From Alistipes sp. (GTDB lineage Bacteria > Bacteroidota > Bacteroidia > Bacteroidales > Rikenellaceae): a DNA stretch of 5,495 nt. The position numbers and the translations under genes are program-made. Positions 4,974 to 5,495 of this stretch are shown here, one piece after another. Below the pieces are notes generated by a model. The model had not been told where the DNA came from, did not search any database, and saw only the letters and a program-made list of their open reading frames with translations. Where the stretch lies: the NCBI GenBank assembly GCA_028691095.1, contig JAQUZZ010000120.1:1-5495 (forward strand), in the 5' to 3' direction. Position 1 is the stretch's first letter. Each line of letters opens with the position of its first letter.

Positions 4974-5495
4974 CTATAATTTATTGAGGTCGAAACGAAC
5001 AAAAACCTCAATCGCTTGATATTCGGCCATGCCCAATTTGTCGTACAATTTTGCCGTATTCTGGGTTCGCTCCTCGGCACGTTGCCAAAATTCGCGTTTG
5101 TCCTCGCCCGGGAACGGCATGATGTCTTTCTGCGAGAGGTGACGATAGATGGCATGGCGTTTCTGAACCACTTCGTCGGGACTCAAAGGTACGGCCATGT
5201 CGACCATATCGAGATCCCACTCCTGCCAAGCTCCGCGGTAGAGCCAGAAACGACACGCTTTGACCCATGATTCGTTTTTCAGGGTGTTCAATGCCTCCAG
5301 TACGGCTTCGATGCAGACACGGTGGGTGCCGTGGGGGTCGGAGAGGTCACCGGCAGCATAGATCTGGTCGGGCTGGATCTGTTGCAATAGTTTGATAACC
5401 CGTTGAATATCATTCTGTCCGAGCATTCCCTTCTTGACTCCGCCCGTCTCATAGAAGGGGAGGTTGAGGAAGTGGACGTTGGTCTGGTCGTCCAG
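4974..5495 (-). CDS. C-terminal part of a PIG-L/GlcNAc deacetylase-like protein, probably a NagB-PIG-L fusion (partial)
   Basis: The frame is open from the right edge to a TAG at 4976-4974, giving 173 residues of the C-terminal end; the N-terminus lies outside the window. DPHGTH (5339-5322) fits the metal-binding HxxH-type motif of the PIG-L/LmbE zinc deacetylase fold. YAAGDLSDPHGTHRVC, WLYRGAWQEWD, VPLSPDEVVQKRHAI and a C-terminal EVFVRFD are what I recall from the roughly 650-residue Bacteroidales proteins annotated as glucosamine-6-phosphate deaminase, where an N-terminal NagB-like domain is fused to this one. The fusion is inferred from homology, since the N-terminal half cannot be seen. 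An internal ATG at 5426 is not a likely start, because strongly similar sequence (HFLNLPFYETG) precedes it. The likely role is amino-sugar-phosphate metabolism together with nagB downstream. Confidence 0.85.
   Translation of the reverse strand: MDDQTNVHFLNLPFYETGGVKKGMLGQNDIQRVIKLLQQIQPDQIYAAGDLSDPHGTHRVCIEAVLEALNTLKNESWVKACRFWLYRGAWQEWDLDMVDMAVPLSPDEVVQKRHAIYRHLSQKDIMPFPGEDKREFWQRAEERTQNTAKLYDKLGMAEYQAIEVFVRFDLNKL

Overview
The window looks like an ordinary chromosomal segment from a member of the Bacteroidota, most likely order Bacteroidales. Three things point there: the protein sequences (a DUF4834 small protein, a Bacteroidales-type MlaE permease, and a PurB and NagB very like those of Bacteroides and Alistipes relatives); promoter elements of the form TAnnTTTG in place of the sigma70 -10 box; and A-rich, Shine-Dalgarno-free translation starts. 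Base composition is near 50% GC by eye. A family-level placement (for example Rikenellaceae) would be a guess.

Layout from left to right. (1) Positions 1-1739, minus strand: a three-gene lipid-transport cluster read right to left, DUF4834 membrane protein, MlaE-like permease, MlaF-like ATPase (the last runs off the left edge). (2) Positions 1740-2041: a divergent promoter region, with a TAnnTTTG element facing left for the transport cluster and one facing right for purB. A roughly 115-nt purB leader contains a set of complementary segments. (3) Positions 2042-3394, plus strand: purB, adenylosuccinate lyase. (4) Positions 3395-3569: an intergenic region with hairpins, then a 54-residue rubredoxin (3570-3734, plus) closed by a good intrinsic terminator. 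(5) Positions 3735-4069: a 335-bp convergent intergenic region with three strong hairpins and no credible gene. (6) Positions 4070-4876, minus strand: nagB, glucosamine-6-phosphate deaminase. (7) Positions 4974-5495, minus strand: the C-terminal part of a PIG-L/deacetylase-like protein of the type that in Bacteroidales is fused to an N-terminal NagB-like domain. It lies directly upstream of nagB.

The genes fall into separate housekeeping functions. The Mla-type ABC components move phospholipid between inner and outer membranes. PurB works twice in purine synthesis. Rubredoxin is a small iron electron carrier. NagB and the PIG-L protein act in amino-sugar catabolism, feeding glucosamine-6-phosphate into glycolysis. 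I found no mobile element, CRISPR array, tRNA, rRNA, phage gene or defence system. The parts worth a second look are non-coding: the purB leader and the convergent hairpin region at 3840-4050. Smaller curiosities are a replaced glycine in the rubredoxin metal knuckle and the pairing of two amino-sugar deaminase-family genes.
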